A DNA stretch of 35,339 bases from Streptomyces sp. SID9727 (GTDB lineage Bacteria; Actinomycetota; Actinomycetes; Streptomycetales; Streptomycetaceae), in contig NZ_JAAGNI010000525.1 of assembly GCF_010550605.1 (NCBI RefSeq), positions 1 through 35,339 on the forward strand. Direction: 5' to 3'. Positions 15,540 through 24,383 of the stretch are shown one piece after another. Made by a program: the position numbers and the translations under genes. Within the stretch, counting starts at the first letter, position 1. Each line of letters opens with the position of its first letter. Below the pieces are notes generated by a model. The model was not told the origin of the DNA. It worked only from the letters and a program-made list of their open reading frames with translations, and made no database searches.

Positions 15540-16334
15540 GTGACCACCACCGCAGACAGTGCCATCATCACTGCCCAGGACCGCTCCCAGAGCCGACTCG
15601 AGCCGGTGCATGCCATGAATGACTCAGTCACGAACACGGAGGGGCCGGAGCCGGGGCGCCCAGCGCGCTCGCTCCCCGGACGACCTCCCGGAATCCGGGC
15701 GGACAGCTCGGGGCTCACGGACCGGCAGCGGCGGGTGATCGAGGTCATCCGGGATTCCGTGCAGCGACGCGGCTATCCGCCGTCGATGCGGGAGATCGGT
15801 CAGGCGGTGGGCCTCTCCAGCACCTCCTCCGTCGCCCATCAACTGATGGCGCTGGAGCGCAAGGGCTTCCTGCGCCGCGACCCCCACCGCCCCCGGGCCT
15901 ACGAGGTACGCGGCTCCGACCAGCCGAGCACGCAGCCGACGGACACCACGGGCAAGCCCGCCGCCTCGTACGTGCCGCTGGTGGGCCGGATCGCAGCCGG
16001 CGGGCCGATCCTCGCCGAGGAGTCCGTCGAGGACGTCTTCCCGCTCCCCCGCCAGCTGGTGGGTGACGGCGAGCTCTTCGTGCTCAAGGTCGTGGGTGAC
16101 TCGATGATCGAGGCGGCGATCTGTGACGGTGACTGGGTCACCGTGCGCCGCCAGCCCGTCGCGGAGAACGGCGACATCGTGGCCGCCATGCTGGACGGTG
16201 AGGCCACGGTGAAGCGCTTCAAGCGCGAGGACGGCCACGTCTGGCTGCTCCCGCACAACGCCGCGTACCAGCCGATCCCCGGCGACGAGGCGACGATCCT
16301 CGGCAAGGTCGTCGCGGTGCTGCGCAGGGTCTGA
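15540..16334 (+). CDS. lexA: SOS-response repressor LexA
   Basis: A 264-aa LexA/S24 family repressor. The winged-helix DNA-binding domain has SMREIGQAVGLSSTSSVAHQ (about residues 83-102). The self-cleavage site is Ala153-Gly154 in GRIAAGGP, and the catalytic dyad is Ser188 (VGDSMIEAAICDGDW) and Lys225 (DGEATVKRFK). When RecA filaments form on damaged DNA the protein cleaves itself and the SOS genes are induced. The start is GTG 15540, chosen because GAGAGGGG precedes it; the alternative ATG at 15615 (MNDSVTNTEG) has no ribosome site but gives a length (239 aa) nearer to classic annotations. The N-terminal 55 residues before the DNA-binding domain are unstructured. An SOS box upstream shows autoregulation, and a hairpin follows the stop. 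Confidence 0.95.
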   Translation: MTTTADSAIITAQDRSQSRLEPVHAMNDSVTNTEGPEPGRPARSLPGRPPGIRADSSGLTDRQRRVIEVIRDSVQRRGYPPSMREIGQAVGLSSTSSVAHQLMALERKGFLRRDPHRPRAYEVRGSDQPSTQPTDTTGKPAASYVPLVGRIAAGGPILAEESVEDVFPLPRQLVGDGELFVLKVVGDSMIEAAICDGDWVTVRRQPVAENGDIVAAMLDGEATVKRFKREDGHVWLLPHNAAYQPIPGDEATILGKVVAVLRRV

Positions 16335-16357
16335 GACCCGCACCTCACGCTCTCTGG

Positions 16358-16406
16358 GAGAAGGGGCCCCGTTCCGGCTTTCACGTCGGTTCCGGGGCCC
16401 CTTCTC
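16358..16406. terminator. Bidirectional hairpin between lexA and the DinG-type helicase gene
   Basis: GAGAAGGGGCCCCG (16358-16371) pairs perfectly with CGGGGCCCCTTCTC (16393-16406) around a 21-nt loop, between convergent stop codons at 16334 and 16443. Confidence 0.85.
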
Positions 16407-16442
16407 GTGTCCGTCTTCGCGGGGGTGTACGCCCCCGAGGGG

Positions 16443-18413
16443 CTACCGCCCGTCCGCCTTGGCCGCCGCGTCGATCGCGGCGAGCGAGCGGCGGGCCTGG
16501 TTGCGGTCGGTGGTGTACCAGAAGTCGGGGAGCGAGGCCCGCAGATAGCTGCCGTAGCGTGCGTTGGCCAGGCGCGGGTCGAGCACCGCGACGACCCCCT
16601 TGTCCCCCGTGGCCCGCACGAGACGGCCGGCGCCCTGGGCCATCAGCAGCGCGGCGTGCGTGGCCGCCACCGCCATGAAGCCGTTGCCCCCGGCCTCCTC
16701 GACGGCCTTCTGCCGCGCGCTCATCAGCGGATCGTCGGGGCGGGGGAACGGGATCCGGTCCATGACCACCAGCTGACAGCTGGCTCCCGGCACGTCGACG
16801 CCCTGCCACAGTGACAGCGTGCCGAAGAGGCAGGTCTCCGGATCGGCGGCGAAATTCTTGATCAGCTCGCCCAGGGTCTCCTCGCCCTGGAGCAGGATCG
16901 GCTTGTCCAGCCGGTCGCGCAGCTCCTCGGCCGCCGCCTTGGCCGCCCGCATGGAGGAGAACAGCCCCAGCGTGCGCCCGCCGGCCGCCTCGATGAGCTC
17001 GGACAGTTCGTCCAGCATGTCCGTGCGGGACCCCTCGCGCCCGGGGGTCGCCAGATGACGCGCGACGTACAGGATGCCCTGCTTCGGGTAGTCGAACGGC
17101 GAGCCGACGTCCAGACCCTTCCACTGCGGGACGTCCTCGCCCGCCGTGCCCTCCGGGGCGAGCCCCAGGGAGGCGCCCACACCGTTGAAATCGCCGCCCA
17201 GCTTGAGCGTGGCGGAGGTGAGCACGACGGAGCGCTCGGCGAACAGCTTCTCGCGCAGCAGCCCGGAGACGGAGAGCGGGGCGACACGCACCGAGGCGCC
17301 GAACCGGTCGTGGCGCTCGTACCAGACGACGTCGTACTCGGAGCCCTGCGTGATGCGCTCGGCGACGGCATGGACGGACTCCACCGAGGCCAGCGCCTGC
17401 TTGCGGACCGCGTCCTCGTCCTGGACCGACTTGTCCCGCGTGGCACCGATCGCGGAGATCACCGTGCGCGCGGCGTCCCGCAGGGCCATCAGCGCGTACC
17501 CCAGGTCCTCCGGCACCTCTTCCAGGCGGCCGGGCAGCGCCAGCTCCATGACCCGCTCGAAGCCTTCGGAGGCGGTCTGCAGCGCGTCGGCCGCCTTCTC
17601 GTTGACCAGCTTCGCGGCGCGGCGCACCGCCCGGTTGACCTGGCCGGGGGTGAGCTCGCCGGTGGCCACACCGGTGACCCGGGAGACCAGCTCGTGGGCC
17701 TCGTCCACGATCAGCACCTCGTGCTGCGGGAGCACCGGGGCACCCTCGATGGCGTCGATCGCCAGGAGCGCGTGGTTGGTGACGACCACGTCGGCGAGCT
17801 TCGCCCGCTCCCTGGCCTGCTCGGCGAAGCACTCCGCCCCGTACGCGCACTTGCTCGCGCCCAGGCACTCCCGCGAGGAGACCGACATCTGCGCCCAGGC
17901 CCGGTCCGAGACGCCGGGGGTGAGGTCGTCCCGGTCGCCCGTCTCCGTCTCGTCGGCCCAGTCGCGCATGCGCAGCAGGTCCTGGCCGAGCTTGCTGGAC
18001 GGGGCCGCCGCCTCGAACTGGTCGAACAGCCCCTCCTCCTCGTCCTGCGGCACGCCCTCGTGGAGCCGGTGCAGGCAGAGGTAGTTCGACCGGCCCTTGA
18101 GCATGGCGAACTGGGGGCGGCGGCGCAGCAGCGGGTGCAGCGCGTCGACCGTACGCGGCAGATCGCGCTCCACGAGCTGGCGCTGGAGAGCCAGCGTCGC
18201 CGTGGCCACGACGACGCGCTCGCCGTGCGCCAGGGCCGGCACCAGGTAGCCGAGCGACTTGCCCGTCCCCGTGCCGGCCTGGACGAGCAGGTGGGATTGG
18301 TCGTCTACGGCCTCGGCGACGGCAGCGGCCATCGCGGCCTGGCCGGGCCTCTCCGTACCGCCGACGGCGGTCACGGCGGCGTGCAGGAGCTCGGGGAGGG
18401 ATGGCTTCGTCAT
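16443..18413 (-). CDS. DinG/YoaA-type ATP-dependent DNA helicase (XPD family, Fe-S)
   Basis: A 656-aa superfamily 2 5'-3' helicase. Walker A is QAGTGTGKS (45-53) and motif II is VDEAHELVS (about 235). Four cysteines, Cys113 in GRSNYLC and Cys183/189/195 in CLGASKCAYGAEC, have the arrangement of the XPD/DinG iron-sulfur cluster. Late motifs are VVLTSATLKLGGDF and GAGRLVRATGDKGVVAVLDP (motif VI). Such helicases resolve DNA-RNA hybrids, G-quadruplexes and stalled replication structures. The start is ATG 18413. There is no Shine-Dalgarno, but TAGGCT lies 9 nt upstream, so it may have its own leaderless promoter. It also lies only 50 bp after the siderophore synthetase gene on the same strand, with no hairpin between them, so read-through is possible. 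Confidence 0.93.
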   Translation of the reverse strand: MTKPSLPELLHAAVTAVGGTERPGQAAMAAAVAEAVDDQSHLLVQAGTGTGKSLGYLVPALAHGERVVVATATLALQRQLVERDLPRTVDALHPLLRRRPQFAMLKGRSNYLCLHRLHEGVPQDEEEGLFDQFEAAAPSSKLGQDLLRMRDWADETETGDRDDLTPGVSDRAWAQMSVSSRECLGASKCAYGAECFAEQARERAKLADVVVTNHALLAIDAIEGAPVLPQHEVLIVDEAHELVSRVTGVATGELTPGQVNRAVRRAAKLVNEKAADALQTASEGFERVMELALPGRLEEVPEDLGYALMALRDAARTVISAIGATRDKSVQDEDAVRKQALASVESVHAVAERITQGSEYDVVWYERHDRFGASVRVAPLSVSGLLREKLFAERSVVLTSATLKLGGDFNGVGASLGLAPEGTAGEDVPQWKGLDVGSPFDYPKQGILYVARHLATPGREGSRTDMLDELSELIEAAGGRTLGLFSSMRAAKAAAEELRDRLDKPILLQGEETLGELIKNFAADPETCLFGTLSLWQGVDVPGASCQLVVMDRIPFPRPDDPLMSARQKAVEEAGGNGFMAVAATHAALLMAQGAGRLVRATGDKGVVAVLDPRLANARYGSYLRASLPDFWYTTDRNQARRSLAAIDAAAKADGR

Positions 18414-18422
18414 AGCCCGGCC

Positions 18423-18428
18423 AGCCTA
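18423..18428 (-). promoter_or_regulatory. Candidate -10 element of the DinG-type helicase gene
   Basis: TAGGCT (minus strand, TANNNT) ends 9 nt before the ATG at 18413, with no Shine-Dalgarno between them. This would give the helicase gene a promoter independent of the siderophore genes. Confidence 0.35.
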
Positions 18429-18463
18429 CGGGGCGCCACGGACATCGACGGGCACTCCCGGCC

Positions 18464-20299
18464 TCACTCGGAGGGGTGGAGCGGGTTGGCCACACTGCCG
18501 TGGACCGCCGCGTGCGGGCGTACGGGCCGGTCGCGGTAGCCGTCCTGATGCAGCCGGTTCCGGTTCAGGCAGAGGCGGTCGATGCGCGGGGTGAGCATGT
18601 CGAACATCTCGAAGCGCTCCTTCAGCTCCGGGAAGCGGGCGTGGTGGCGCAGGATCTCCGCCCGGACGAGTGACCAGAATTCGCCCTCGGGGACGCCGAG
18701 CTGTTCCTCGCAGAGCGGGGAGAGGAACCTGAAGACCCCGGTGAAGAGCCCGGAGTGGATGAACTGGGTGAGGAAGGCCGGCTCCTCGGTGAGCAGGACG
18801 CGGCGCACGTCCGCCGGCATGGTGTCGTGCTCGGGCAGCGGCTGCGCGCTCACGTTGACGTCGTCCACGAAGTCCTTGATCGCGAGGCGCACGGGCACGT
18901 CCTGCCCGTCGAAGACCACGATCGCGTTCTCGCCGTGCGGGGAGAAGACGGTGCCGTAGCGGTAGAGGAAGTGCAGCAGCGGCGGCAGCAGTGCGGCGAA
19001 GAGCCGGGCCAGCCAGACGGCGGGTGCCAGTCCGGAGCGGGCGACCAGTTCGGCGGTGAAGGCGCGCCCCTCGGGGTCGGTGTGAAGCAGGGACGCGAGG
19101 GTACGGGCCCGCTCCCCCGGCGCCAGGCGGGGCGGCAGCGGCTCGCGCCAGATCGCCCCGAGGATCTCCTTGAACTGGTACGGCGCCTCGGGAAGGTGGT
19201 CGTACAGCGGGTGCTCGACGGTGACCGAGGCGACCTCGCCGAGCAGGATCACGCCGCAGGTGTCGCGCAGGAACGGGTCGTTGTCGCGCAGCCCCTGGAC
19301 CCAGCCCGTGACGGCCGGCGCGGCGATGGTGCGCTCGGTGGGCAGTCCGCGCCACACCAGGGTGTTGAGGATCGACAGCGGCAGCTTGACCGTGTGCCGG
19401 TCCGGCCGTGCGAGGTTGGCGAAGGTACGGATGGACTGCTGCGGCAGCCGTACGTCCGGGTCGGCGGGCAGCGGCACGATGTCCCCGGCGGCGATGGCGG
19501 GTGCGAACAGGGGCACGATCCACTCGTCCCACTGCCAGGGGTGGACCGGCAGGAAGTGGTAGCCGTCCGGGTCCAGCCCGCGTGCGCGCAGGTGGTGGGC
19601 GAAGGACGCGCGGACGGCCGCGTCGAGCTCCTGGGTGTAGAGCTTGTCCGGGGTGGAGAGGGCGGGCACGCCCCGGTACGCGGCGATGCGGTGGGAGACG
19701 GCGAGCCAGGGCAGCCGCACGGGCTCGCGGGCCTCGGGGCTGTAGCGGGCGGCGTCGGTGGCGGAGAAGCCGAGTCGGCCCTTGTTGGCGACGATCCAGG
19801 GGTGGCCGGTCTGGTGGCCCTCCAGCTCCGCGTAGCCGAGACCGGCCAGCTCGGCGGCGGTGAGCGCGGTGTGGTCGAGGCGGGCGTCCGCGGCGAGCGT
19901 GGCGGTCAGCTCGCGGAGGAGGTGGCCGAGCGTGGCGCCGTCGAGACCGAGGAGGCGGCGGGCCCGGGTGACGAAGAGCAGCGGATCGCGGAACGGGACG
20001 CTGCCCGCGGCGGGGTCGGGGCCCTCCTCTCCGATCGATCCGGGGTCCACGCGCCAGCTCCCGTACACACCGCGCCGGGCGGTGAAGGAGAGGCTGCCGC
20101 CGTCGTCCAGCGGGAGGGTGTACGTGCTGCCGCCGGCGGTTCGCGGAGCCGGCTCGATGACTTCCTCGTAGGCGAATTCACCGAGCATCTTCGCGAGCAT
20201 CCGGGAGGCGGCCCGGTCCCAGGCCATCCGGTTGAGCTCCGGGGTGTCGAGCAGTGCGGGCGGCTCCGTTGCGTCGTGGTGCGCAGGGTATTTCGGCAC
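18464..20299 (-). CDS. IucA/IucC-family NRPS-independent siderophore synthetase (second)
   Basis: A 611-aa NIS synthetase; the family adenylates a carboxylate, usually citrate, and couples it to an amine or alcohol. Motifs run in family order: EGHQTGHPWIVANKGRLGFS (about residues 165-184, the ATP-binding GHPxxxxxKxRxG element), HFLPVHPWQWDEW (about 250), RTFANLARPDRHTVKLPLSI (about 290-310) and the C-terminal IucA/C (FhuF-like) part with YGTVFSPHGENAIVVFDGQD and LAIKDFVDDVN. The start is GTG 20299, set by GAGGAG upstream. It is the last biosynthetic gene of the cluster, 60 bp after the acyltransferase. By length and full motif set it looks active. The type (A, B or C) cannot be fixed without phylogeny. 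Confidence 0.92.
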   Translation of the reverse strand: MPKYPAHHDATEPPALLDTPELNRMAWDRAASRMLAKMLGEFAYEEVIEPAPRTAGGSTYTLPLDDGGSLSFTARRGVYGSWRVDPGSIGEEGPDPAAGSVPFRDPLLFVTRARRLLGLDGATLGHLLRELTATLAADARLDHTALTAAELAGLGYAELEGHQTGHPWIVANKGRLGFSATDAARYSPEAREPVRLPWLAVSHRIAAYRGVPALSTPDKLYTQELDAAVRASFAHHLRARGLDPDGYHFLPVHPWQWDEWIVPLFAPAIAAGDIVPLPADPDVRLPQQSIRTFANLARPDRHTVKLPLSILNTLVWRGLPTERTIAAPAVTGWVQGLRDNDPFLRDTCGVILLGEVASVTVEHPLYDHLPEAPYQFKEILGAIWREPLPPRLAPGERARTLASLLHTDPEGRAFTAELVARSGLAPAVWLARLFAALLPPLLHFLYRYGTVFSPHGENAIVVFDGQDVPVRLAIKDFVDDVNVSAQPLPEHDTMPADVRRVLLTEEPAFLTQFIHSGLFTGVFRFLSPLCEEQLGVPEGEFWSLVRAEILRHHARFPELKERFEMFDMLTPRIDRLCLNRNRLHQDGYRDRPVRPHAAVHGSVANPLHPSE

Positions 20300-20359
20300 G
20301 GGGACTCCTCGGGTGGGAACCGATGGGGTTCGAGCGGTGCGGACGGGTCGGGGATGCGT

Positions 20360-20950
20360 TCATGGCAGGGGGCGGTGGGTTCGGTCGCGGACCATCAGCG
20401 CGGCGCGCTTCTCCGGCAGTTCGACCTCGGCGGCGAGACGGAAGCCGGCGCTCAGGAACGCCGAGACGGACGGGGCGTTACGGAGGTCGGGCTCGGCCAC
20501 GACCCGTGTGCAGAGGGGGACGTGGTCGAGCACGAGGCCGGCCACGGCGCGAAGCAGCGCCGTGCCGGTGCCGCGCCCCCGGTGACGGGCCTCACCGATG
20601 AGGAGGTGGACGCCCATGTCGTGCGGCCGGGCCGGGTAGTGGCGGGCGAGCGGGTCGAGATCGGCGCGGTACAGCTCCCAGTAGCTCATGGGCGTGCCGG
20701 ACAGCACCCCGATGCACGGGGTGCTGTGGCTGCCGCCGGAGAGCTGGGGGGCGAGGTGCCGGGCGGTGACGCTCTCGTCGCCGGCCAGCTCCCAGAAGGC
20801 GGCAACGACGGGGTCGTTCATCCAGCGCGTGAGGGTCGGCAGATCGTGCTCCGGGCGGACGGGGACGAGCTGGAACTCCCCGGCCGGTGTGGCCACGGGA
20901 GCCCAGTCCCCCTGGAGGGCGGGCCCGGCGGGCGCGGCGGGGGGAGACAC
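20360..20950 (-). CDS. GNAT acyltransferase of siderophore biosynthesis (IucB/RhbD-like)
   Basis: A 196-aa GNAT protein of the siderophore-associated group (IucB, RhbD, AlcB-like) that acylates the terminal amine or hydroxylamine of the siderophore side chain. Signatures are WMNDPVVAAFWELAGDESVT near residue 50, then MGVHLLIGEARHRGRGTGTA (the acetyl-CoA loop R/QxxGxG/A) near 130, and a final RNAPSVSAFLSAGFRLAAEV helix-strand. The start is taken as GTG 20950 (VSPPAAPAG) because AGAGGAG lies upstream; a TTG at 20977 is less likely. It is between the two synthetase genes. The acyl donor is not predictable, and no lysine/diamine N-hydroxylase is present nearby to make a hydroxamate. Confidence 0.85.
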   Translation of the reverse strand: MSPPAAPAGPALQGDWAPVATPAGEFQLVPVRPEHDLPTLTRWMNDPVVAAFWELAGDESVTARHLAPQLSGGSHSTPCIGVLSGTPMSYWELYRADLDPLARHYPARPHDMGVHLLIGEARHRGRGTGTALLRAVAGLVLDHVPLCTRVVAEPDLRNAPSVSAFLSAGFRLAAEVELPEKRAALMVRDRTHRPLP

Positions 20951-20963
20951 GGGTGACGCTCCT

Positions 20964-21026
20964 CTCTCGGCTCTCAACGACCGGCTCTCGGCTCTGAGCG
21001 ACCGGCTCTCGGTGATCGGCTCTCGG
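20964..21026. repeat. Short tandem repeat between NIS synthetase and acyltransferase genes
   Basis: Units CTCTCGGCTCTCAACGACCGG (20964-20984) and CTCTCGGCTCTGAGCGACCGG (20985-21005) are nearly identical. They are followed by the shortened units CTCTCGGTGATCGG (21006-21019) and CTCTCGG (21020-21026). The array overlaps the ribosome-binding region of the acyltransferase gene. Confidence 0.75.
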
Positions 21027-21052
21027 CCCCCGGCCCGTGGCCCGCCCGGCTC

Positions 21053-22975
21053 TCAGCCGTGCAGGGGGTTGCTGATGGTGACGTAGACGGACTGGGTGTC
21101 GACGGGCCCGACGAGTTCGTCGAGTCCGTGCAGGCGGGTCAGCATGTTGGCCTTGCAGCGCAGACGTGAGTTTCCGAGCAGGTGGGCGGGGAACGGGGAG
21201 CCCAGTTCGCCCACCGATTTCAGGAAGCGTCGGAAGGCATCGATGAGCATCTGCTCGTCGGCGAGCCGCTGGGACCCGAACGCCCCGATCAGTCCGAACA
21301 CGTTGTTGATGCCGAGGTAGTAGGCGAAGCGTTCGTCGGTGACGGCGTCGGAGACGAAGGTGTCGCTGACCGATCCGATGCCGGGGAGCCTGTGGTCGAG
21401 CGCGGTGCGGTGCGATTCCCGGAAGTAGTAGCCCTGATTGTCACGGTAACGGCCGCCGATGGGCCAGCCCTCCGGGTCCAGCAGGACGAGGGTGTTCTGC
21501 TGGTGGGCTTCGAGCGCGACCCCGGCATGGGCGTCGAGCCAGAGCACCGGGTGGACGACCCGCTCCAGGTAGCGCAGGAACCACTCGGCGGCCACCGCGG
21601 TCGTCGTCCGTCCGGTGGCCGCGGCGAGGCGGTGGACCACGTCGGCGAGGCGCGAGCGCAGTCCCGTCCGGCCCGGCCAGGGGCGTGGAGCGGTGAGCCC
21701 GGCGATGCACACGGCGTCGTCGTACCGGCCGAAGGGGTTGTGGCGCAGCATGACGTCGAGTCCGTGCACGGGCGCGCCGTCCGGGGTGTCGACGGCGAGC
21801 CACGCGGGGTCGCGCACGATGTCGAAGCCGGGGTGCGCCGCGTGCCACTCGCGGGCGAGTCCGGTGCGCAGCAGCCGGTGGACCTCGACGCCCCGGTGGA
21901 GCTCCTTGCGGAGGTTCTCCCGGCGGGAGTTGGTGATCCGGACGCCGAGGGAGAGCTTCAGCATCAGGTCGGTCCCCGGCCGGTGCACGGTGCGCACCGA
22001 GGAGGTGGGGTGCCACGGGGCGCCGTGGGGACCGAGGTCGTGCAGGAGGCCGGCGTCGAACAGAGCGGCGGCTTCGGGTCTGCTCCGCAGCTCGCGGGCC
22101 TGCCAGGGGTGGAGCGGAAGGGGCACGGTGTGCTCGGGGAAGACGAGGCCCGGGGCGTGCCGGGCGACGAGGTCGGCGGCGGGCACGGGGCGGCCCTGGT
22201 CGGTCCACGCGGAGTCGGTGGCCAGCACGGAGCGGTCGGCGGCCACCCAGTGGAGCGGGAAGGAGCCGTACAGCTCGGGTGAGTAGACGCGCGCTTCGGC
22301 GTCGGTGAGCCCTTCCCTGCTCTTGGGCGAGGGATGCAGGGGGTGGCCGAGCAGGAGTGACTGCTCCGCGGTGAGGAAGAGGTCCGCCTCCTCGGGGGCG
22401 GCGGGCCGGCGGCGCCGCTCCTCGATGAACGAGGCGGTACGCCGTACCGAGTCGGCGACCCGGCCGGCCATGTCGGCGCCGTCGTGGTGACCGGCCTCCC
22501 GGCCCAGCAGGGCGGCCACGGTCACCGCGTCGGCGGTGGGCGCGGCGGCGGGTGCCCGTTCCAGGGCGGGGGGTCCGAAGCGGTGCCAGCCGGTGGCGGA
22601 CCAGTGGCGGACGGGGACGAGCAGGGCGGTGCCGCTCGCGGGGAGCGGGACGCGCAGGACCGGCCCGGCCGGGCGGGGCAGGTCGTTCTCGCGGACCCAG
22701 CAGCGCAGCAGGTTCTCGACGCCGGCCGCGTCGGCGGCGCGGAGCGGATCGGGATGGTCGAGGGGGTCTGCGGCCGGGGCGGCTGGCGTCGGGGCTTCCG
22801 GGTGTGCGGAGGACTGCGGCGGGGAAGCGGGCCGCGACGCGTGCCACAGGTCGTGCGGGGTCTCCTTCTGGCGCGGCACGGTCGTCGCCTCGACGGCGAG
22901 CCCGCCGAGGGCTTCCGACTCGGGCAGGTGGCTGGGGGGAGGGCCGTCGGCCTCGGGCGTGGGGGTGGGGTTCAC
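21053..22975 (-). CDS. IucA/IucC-family NRPS-independent siderophore synthetase (first)
   Basis: A 640-aa NIS synthetase, more divergent than its partner and carrying an extra Pro/Ala-rich N-terminal region of about 70 residues. Conserved elements are LLGHPLHPSPKSREGLTDAE (ATP-binding, about residues 225-245), VPLPLHPWQARELRSR (about 300), TSSVRTVHRPGTDLMLKLSL (about 345) and GVALEAHQQNTLVLLDPEGW in the C-terminal domain, then LGINNVFGLIGAFGSQRLAD. The start is GTG 22975 (VNPTPTPEAD), preceded by AGGAAG. It is 28 bp after the aminotransferase gene, so the two are probably translated from one message. With two synthetases, one citrate-like core could be decorated at both ends. Confidence 0.9.
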   Translation of the reverse strand: MNPTPTPEADGPPPSHLPESEALGGLAVEATTVPRQKETPHDLWHASRPASPPQSSAHPEAPTPAAPAADPLDHPDPLRAADAAGVENLLRCWVRENDLPRPAGPVLRVPLPASGTALLVPVRHWSATGWHRFGPPALERAPAAAPTADAVTVAALLGREAGHHDGADMAGRVADSVRRTASFIEERRRRPAAPEEADLFLTAEQSLLLGHPLHPSPKSREGLTDAEARVYSPELYGSFPLHWVAADRSVLATDSAWTDQGRPVPAADLVARHAPGLVFPEHTVPLPLHPWQARELRSRPEAAALFDAGLLHDLGPHGAPWHPTSSVRTVHRPGTDLMLKLSLGVRITNSRRENLRKELHRGVEVHRLLRTGLAREWHAAHPGFDIVRDPAWLAVDTPDGAPVHGLDVMLRHNPFGRYDDAVCIAGLTAPRPWPGRTGLRSRLADVVHRLAAATGRTTTAVAAEWFLRYLERVVHPVLWLDAHAGVALEAHQQNTLVLLDPEGWPIGGRYRDNQGYYFRESHRTALDHRLPGIGSVSDTFVSDAVTDERFAYYLGINNVFGLIGAFGSQRLADEQMLIDAFRRFLKSVGELGSPFPAHLLGNSRLRCKANMLTRLHGLDELVGPVDTQSVYVTISNPLHG

Positions 22976-23003
22976 GGCGGTCTTCCTGTGCTGGTGTCCG
23001 TGG

Positions 23004-24383
23004 TCAGCGGAGCGATCCGGTCGGCAGGCGGCGGTGCGGTGAGCGCTCCGCCGCTGCCAGGGCGTCGGCGAGGCGGTCGACCACCGCTGTCGCCTGTTCG
23101 TCGGTGAGCGTGAGGGGCGGCAGCAGGCGTACGACGGTGGAGTACCGGCCACCGAGTTCGACGATGAGCCCACGGCTCAGGCACTCCTGCTGGACGGCGG
23201 CGGCGAGGACCGGGTCCGGCGGGGGTTCGGTGCCGGTGCCCTGCGGTCGCGCTTCGGGGTCCACGATCTCGACGCCGATCATCAGACCCCTGCCCCGGAC
23301 GTCGCCGACGCACGGGTGGTCGGCGGCGAGCGACCTGAGGCTCGCCAGCATGCGGCCGCCGAGGTCCCCGGCCCGCGCGGCGAGGCCGTTCTCGCGGACG
23401 TACGCGAGGGTGGCGGTGCCGGCCGCCATGGCGAGCTGGTTGCCGCGGAAGGTGCCGGCGTGGGCGCCGGGCTGCCAGGTGTCGAGCTCCGAGCGGTAGA
23501 CGATCACGGCGAGCGGGAGGGAACCGCCGATGGCCTTGGACAGCACCATGACGTCGGGCACGATTCCGCTGTGCTGGACGGCCCAGAAGGCACCGGTCCG
23601 GCCGACGCCGGTCTGGACCTCGTCGGCGATCAGCGGGATGGACCTGGTCTCGGTGACCTCGCGCATCCGGCGCATCCAGCCGTCGGGTGCGGGGTTGACC
23701 CCGCCCTCGCCCTGGACCGGTTCGAGGATCATCCCGGCGGGGGCGGGCGTCCCGCTCTTGGGGTCGTCCAGCAGGTTCTCGGTCCAGTGGGCAGCGGTCC
23801 GGGCACCGGCCTCGCCGCCGATGCCGAAGGGGCAGCGGTAGTCCTGGGGGAAGGGCAGCCTGGTCACCCGTACGTCCTCGGCGCCGCCGGAAGCCGCGAG
23901 GGCGCCCTCCGTCATGCCGTGGTAGGCGCCGGTGAAGGCCAGCAGGCCGCTGCGGCCGGTGGCGGCGCGGACCAGCTTGAACGCCGCTTCGACCGCGTCC
24001 GTACCGGCCGGGCCGCAGAACTGGACCCGGGCGTTGTCGGCGAACTGCCGCGGCAGGGTACTGAACAGCTCCGTGACGAACGCGTCCTTGACCGGGGTGG
24101 CCAGGTCCAGCACGTGCAGCGGGGCGCCCGAGTCGAGGACCTTCTTGATCGCCTCCAGGACGACCGGGTGGTTGTGGCCGAGGGCCAGCGTCCCCGCCCC
24201 GGAGAGGCAGTCGAGATAGCGCCGCCCGTCCGCGCCTTCGATGGTCAGGCCCCGGGCGCGCACCGGCACGATCGGCAGCGATCTGGCGTAGGTGCGGGCG
24301 GCCGATTCACGCAGTGACTGGCGGCGCAGGATGCCTTCGTGGGCGGCCAGGGGTGGCGCCGGCGCTGGTTCGGTCACGGCCAC
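23004..24383 (-). CDS. Diaminobutyrate--2-oxoglutarate aminotransferase-like class III PLP enzyme
   Basis: A 459-aa class III aminotransferase of the EctB/RhbA/AcsF group, which converts aspartate semialdehyde to L-2,4-diaminobutyrate with glutamate as donor. Features are YLDCLSGAGTLALGHNHPVV (about residues 55-75), VQFCGPAGTDAVEAAFKLVR and LLAFTGAYHGMTEGALAASG (PLP phosphate binding), LIADEVQTGVGRTGAFWAVQ (Asp that contacts the pyridine nitrogen) and VLSKAIGGSLP (PLP lysine). GTFRGNQLAMAAG follows. The start GTG at 24383 has GGGAGG upstream; the much longer open frame beyond is a shadow. It leads the NIS siderophore operon, so diaminobutyrate is the likely building block. Ectoine genes ectA and ectC are absent, which argues against an ectoine role. 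Confidence 0.88.
   Translation of the reverse strand: MAVTEPAPAPPLAAHEGILRRQSLRESAARTYARSLPIVPVRARGLTIEGADGRRYLDCLSGAGTLALGHNHPVVLEAIKKVLDSGAPLHVLDLATPVKDAFVTELFSTLPRQFADNARVQFCGPAGTDAVEAAFKLVRAATGRSGLLAFTGAYHGMTEGALAASGGAEDVRVTRLPFPQDYRCPFGIGGEAGARTAAHWTENLLDDPKSGTPAPAGMILEPVQGEGGVNPAPDGWMRRMREVTETRSIPLIADEVQTGVGRTGAFWAVQHSGIVPDVMVLSKAIGGSLPLAVIVYRSELDTWQPGAHAGTFRGNQLAMAAGTATLAYVRENGLAARAGDLGGRMLASLRSLAADHPCVGDVRGRGLMIGVEIVDPEARPQGTGTEPPPDPVLAAAVQQECLSRGLIVELGGRYSTVVRLLPPLTLTDEQATAVVDRLADALAAAERSPHRRLPTGSLR

Noticed and set aside
18755..20956. A long plus-strand open frame opposite the second NIS synthetase and acyltransferase genes
   Set aside because: Same kind of antisense shadow; repetitive Gly/Glu/Arg/Val composition and no recognisable motif.
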